Notes under the pieces: generated by a model | What the model was told of the DNA's origin: nothing | Seen by the model: the letters and a program-made list of their open reading frames with translations, nothing else | Databases searched by the model: none | NCBI RefSeq assembly: GCF_004363215.1 | Contig: NZ_SNYS01000007.1 | Span: 124,001-188,000, forward strand | DNA from: Methanimicrococcus blatticola | Lineage (GTDB): Archaea; Halobacteriota; Methanosarcinia; Methanosarcinales; Methanosarcinaceae | Length of the DNA stretch: 64,000 nt | Direction of reading: 5' to 3' | Shown: piece after piece, positions 61,308 to 64,000 of the stretch | How the letters are laid out: each line of letters begins with the position of its first letter | How positions within the stretch are numbered: position 1 is the first letter of the stretch | Position numbers and translations under genes: made by a program

Positions 61308-61820
61308 ACCCGAAACAACCACCGCTAATTTTCAATTCCGATCGGAGCGAAGCGCAGAGAGGAATTGGAAATTTGCGGATTCGTACTCAGCCGATACGGC
61401 AAAAATGAAACCAGATTTTGTCAATATTTAATTTTGATATCTTATGTTATTGAAGAAATTCGATTACTGCATGCATCAGCGTGTAGCATTGTGTTGGTGT
61501 GCTGCGTTGTGTTGGTGTGCTGCGTTGTGTTGGCGTGCTGCATTCAGCGTTGTGTCGGCGTGTTGCGTTGCATCTGCTCATTCTTATCACATCCGTTCGC
61601 TGACGCGAACGTGGCTGCTGTTACCTTGCCGTTTGCGTTGCGCTGTTACCTGCCGTTTGCGTTGCGCTGTTACCTGCCGTTTGCGTTGCGTTGTTACCTT
61701 GCCGTTTGCGTTGCGCGGTTACCTTGCCGTTTGCATTGCTGTCTTGCACATCGGAGCCGCTTCGCCGCGCGCGAGTGCCGCAATTTTAAAAATATGAAAA
61801 AAGAACCCGTGTTTTAAAAA
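61308..61820 (+). repeat. Element A, copy 3
   Basis: AAACCCGAAACAACCA lead, hairpin CCGCTAATTTTC...GAAATTTGCGG (61322-61378), shared CAGCCGATACGGCAAAAATG, tandem TGCTGCGTTGTGTTGG units (61485-61545), palindrome CGTTCGC-TGAC-GCGAACG (61594-61611), five 24-bp units of TTACCTTGCCGTTTGCGTTG (61620-61738), CGCCGCGCGCGAG box and GAACCCGTGTTTTAA. Arg/Cys/Leu-rich frames across it are not genes. Confidence 0.85.
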
Positions 61821-61851
61821 TATAAAAAATAAAAAGAAAAACGAAATTAAA

Positions 61852-62118
61852 TTAGAGATATTTTTCAATCTCGACTTCTAATTTCTCTTTGGAGGTCAGG
61901 CCGACAAAACTGCTGACCAATTCGCCGTTTAATAAAATCGCGATTGTCGGAATGGCGTGAATTGAATATTGGCGAGCCAATTCCTGATTTTCATCAACGT
62001 CGACGACGCTGAATTTCACTTTGTCTTTGTATTGGGTTTCCAATTCTTCAATAATCGGTTTCTGCATTCTGCAGGGACCGCACCAGGCCGCTGTAAAATC
62101 AATAACTTCCAAACTCAT
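61852..62118 (-). CDS. Thioredoxin
   Basis: An 88-residue small thioredoxin with active site WCGPC at 12-16 and the cis-Pro loop IHAIPTIAI. It is shorter than E. coli thioredoxin at the N terminus (lacking the first strand), like the small methanogen thioredoxins. GGTGA five bases before the ATG at 62118 fixes the start; the longer frame to 62226 overlaps cofE. Role: thiol-disulfide reduction in the cytoplasm. Confidence 0.93.
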   Translation of the reverse strand: MSLEVIDFTAAWCGPCRMQKPIIEELETQYKDKVKFSVVDVDENQELARQYSIHAIPTIAILLNGELVSSFVGLTSKEKLEVEIEKYL

Positions 62119-62212
62119 TTTTCTCACCTGTTTGTTTTTTAATAATCGAAACAAGATAAAATAGATCTCGCTTCTAAATAATCTTTGTGTTTTGAATAAC
62201 TTTTCAAAAAAA

Positions 62213-63031
62213 TTAGACGCTGCCACTCTTTTTCAATACGCCCCAATACATGCATTCCTCGGGAGAAATCGTTGTGATTCCGAATGCCTCCGAGTCAAAA
62301 ACGGCATTCGCGTTCCGAATCAAAGCAAAAGGCGTACTTTCATTGCTTTCGCCCATGACAGCTTCTGCCGCCGATGCCAAATTATCAGCAACCGCGACGC
62401 GCGTAACCGCCAGCGGGCGACCGAACAAATCCGTTTCTCCGCGTTTATCAACCGTTGCCAAAAAACCGGCAGCTCCAATTGCAACGCCTGTGCATCCGAG
62501 GCGAAGCGGCTGTGTTCGGCTGTCGGCAATAATCACACCGACATGAACACCGAATTCTTTCAAAACAAATTCGGCAATTTTTCGGGCACTTTTTGTCGGA
62601 TTTTCAGGATACAAAATAACGCAGCCTTCCGGCGCATTGGAATTATCAATGCCGGCATTCGGACAGAGCATACCGTCTTTAAGCGTTAGCAAAACCCCGA
62701 AAACGCCGCCGAAAATAACATCGGATTCCGAGATGACAAGTTCAGCCTCGCGGGCATCGATTTGATACAATTTTTCATATTCCAAGGCGGCAACACTCGG
62801 CTGAATATCATCCAACAGAACAACCCGATTTTCAGAGGTCGCCAAAGCGGATTCGGCAATCACAAGAATATCATTTGTTTGAGGCAGCAAATTCGCCTGC
62901 TCAAACGCCGCCCTGATTTTTAAAAGAATATCCTCACCGGGACAAATCAAATCACTTTTTAAGCCGAAGATTTCAAGCGGCAAATCAACCGGCGAGCCGG
63001 GCTGTGAATTTTGAGCGGGAGGGACAGACAT
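62213..63031 (-). CDS. cofE: Coenzyme F420-0:L-glutamate ligase
   Basis: A 272-residue CofE, which adds glutamates to F420-0 with GTP and Mn/Mg to make coenzyme F420, the hydride carrier of methanogenesis. Family landmarks are NDILVIAESALATSE, CPNAGIDNSNAPEGCVILYP, IIADSRTQPLRLGCTGVAIG and DLFGRPLAVT. AAGGAT precedes the ATG. A 12-residue Pro/Gln/Ser N-terminal leader before the conserved LEIFGLKSDLI is slightly long. The 95-base gap to the thioredoxin gene suggests possible cotranscription. Confidence 0.95.
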   Translation of the reverse strand: MSVPPAQNSQPGSPVDLPLEIFGLKSDLICPGEDILLKIRAAFEQANLLPQTNDILVIAESALATSENRVVLLDDIQPSVAALEYEKLYQIDAREAELVISESDVIFGGVFGVLLTLKDGMLCPNAGIDNSNAPEGCVILYPENPTKSARKIAEFVLKEFGVHVGVIIADSRTQPLRLGCTGVAIGAAGFLATVDKRGETDLFGRPLAVTRVAVADNLASAAEAVMGESNESTPFALIRNANAVFDSEAFGITTISPEECMYWGVLKKSGSV

Positions 63032-63110
63032 AAAGATCCTTTTTTAGAAATTGAATAAACAGTAAACAATAACAAAATCCGTTCTTCATTAAAAGAATTG
63101 CGGAAACAAA

Positions 63111-63245
63111 AGGAAAACAAAAAAAGGAAAACAAAAAAAGGAAAACAAAAAAAAACGGTAAATGAAAAACAGTAAAATGAAAAACGGTAAATGAAAAAAC
63201 AGTAAATGAAAAAACGATAAATGAAAAAACGATAAATGAAAAAAG
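63111..63245. repeat. A-rich short tandem repeats between cofE and metF
   Basis: Three copies of GGAAAACAAAAAAA (63111-63152) followed by six of ACGGTAAATGAAAAA/ACGATAAATGAAAAA (63153-63245). On the lower strand these are U-rich and directly follow the MetF stop, so they may end that transcript. Confidence 0.75.
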
Positions 63246-63252
63246 CGTTACT

Positions 63253-64000
63253 TTATTCAAGAACATGCGCTTTTTTCAGAATTTTTTCAGTATAAGTATG
63301 TGCGCCGACAGGCATCATATGAATTCCGCGGCAAATCGGTTTGAGCCGCATGATTAATTCCGCTGAAATAATCATTCCTTCGGAAACCGGATCGTCTGCT
63401 GCTTGAATACGTTCATGAATTTCATCCGGAATTGAAATGCCCGGAATATTATTGTCCATGTAACGAGCCATTTGAACCGACCGGATCGGAATAATTCCGG
63501 CAATAATCGGAACGTCCGTTTCTACTTTTTCCAAGAATTCCTTGAATTTTTCAATGTCAAAAATCGCTTGCGTTTGAATAAAATCAACGTCAAAAGAAAG
63601 TTTTTTCTCAAGCTTCATGATTTGGAGCCGCTCATTCGGATCCGCGTTGGACACGACACCGACACAAAAATCAGGTGCGCCGGTGAGGTTGTTTCCCGAA
63701 AAATCATATCCTTTTTTGAGATGATTAATTGTTCTTAACAGTTGAACAGAATCTAAATCATAAACGGGTTTGGCTGTCGGGTGGTCGCCGCATTTCGGGT
63801 GATCGCCGCTCATGACAAGAAGATTGGGAATACCGAGTGCCGCTGCGCCGAGTAAATCCGCCTGAAGTCCGATTCTGTTACGGTCACGGCAGGTCATCTG
63901 CATAACCGGATCAGAATACCCGTTTTCAATCATCAGACGTGCAAACGCCATGGACGACATATGAAGCGTTGCACATTGATTATCAGTAATATTAATCGCA
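63253..64000 (-). CDS. MetF-type methylenetetrahydrofolate reductase, 5' end outside the window
   Basis: The visible 249 residues belong to a MetF-like TIM-barrel flavoprotein that interconverts methylene- and methyl-tetrahydrofolate. The frame is open to the window edge: codons before the internal ATG at 63960 read INITDNQCATLH, part of the MetF motif NxTDNQ, so the gene is only cut by the edge, not started at 63960. Other landmarks are MTCRDRNRIGLQADLLGA, LLVMSGDHP and the C-terminal GIIPIRSVQMARYMDNNIPG. In methanogens it may serve folate-linked biosynthesis. Confidence 0.9.
   Translation of the reverse strand, partial: AINITDNQCATLHMSSMAFARLMIENGYSDPVMQMTCRDRNRIGLQADLLGAAALGIPNLLVMSGDHPKCGDHPTAKPVYDLDSVQLLRTINHLKKGYDFSGNNLTGAPDFCVGVVSNADPNERLQIMKLEKKLSFDVDFIQTQAIFDIEKFKEFLEKVETDVPIIAGIIPIRSVQMARYMDNNIPGISIPDEIHERIQAADDPVSEGMIISAELIMRLKPICRGIHMMPVGAHTYTEKILKKAHVLE

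Noticed and set aside
61365-61817. Arg/Cys-rich ORFs in element A copy 3
   Set aside because: Same reason: repeat-derived translation, no conserved protein between copies.

Overview
The window reads as chromosome of a low-GC methanogenic euryarchaeon, most likely Methanosarcinaceae. Archaeal information genes are MCM, PriS with GINS51, ATP-dependent DNA ligase, aIF5B, Pelota, NFACT/Rqc2, TiaS, and ribosomal proteins S6e, S27e, S28e, L7Ae, L24e and L44e. CofE points to coenzyme F420, and the pre-tRNA-Trp carries a box C/D intron as in other Euryarchaeota. Cytochrome bd and superoxide reductase suggest life at an oxic edge. A gut Methanimicrococcus-like organism would fit, but that genus call is inference.

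Layout. 0.4-5.2 kb: larB-larC (nickel-pincer cofactor) and purL. 5.3-6.0 kb: first copy of a large hairpin-rich repeat (element A). 6-10.3 kb: RecJ-like DHH protein, an acetyltransferase, a PH-domain membrane protein and a methyltransferase. 10.4-13 kb: arsenic island (ArsP-like permease, ArsR, Acr3). 13-20 kb: acetyltransferase, SPFH protein, tRNA-Trp with intron, then an oxygen-handling stretch (monooxygenase-like ABM protein, cydAB, superoxide reductase, double CDGSH protein). 20.4-25.2 kb: ACT protein plus homoserine dehydrogenase, DNA ligase, tiaS. 25.9-31.8 kb: SppA-like protease, metS, a KilA-N remnant, a COG1395 regulator, a DUF2127 protein, tRNA-Ser. 32-37.5 kb: mcm, DUF424, two coiled-coil genes, a CPBP protease. 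37.6-44.3 kb, leftward: L7Ae-S28e-L24e-ndk, then an SDR gene, infB, a HicA-like toxin flanked by two paralogous antitoxin-like genes, and S6e. 44.8-48.4 kb: surface-anchored unknown protein, class I aldolase, ogt, tRNA cluster Asn-CAU-Asn. 48.5-49 kb: second element A. 49-52.9 kb: DUF362 ferredoxin-like protein, mtq2-like, ksgA, DUF655. 53.2-57.3 kb: PAP2 phosphatase, two copies of element B, then leftward priS-gins51-rpl44e-rps27e. 57.4-61.3 kb: NFACT, a VOC protein and pelA. 61.3-61.8 kb: third element A. 61.8-64 kb: thioredoxin, cofE and a MetF-type gene cut by the window edge.

The points most worth a second look are the B-A-B toxin-antitoxin-like cassette, a kink-turn hairpin in the long L7Ae leader (likely autoregulation), the tRNA-Trp intron whose two guides align exactly with C34 and C39, two families of mosaic palindromic repeats with no coding capacity, and bacterial-looking hairpin plus U-tract terminators behind most operons.
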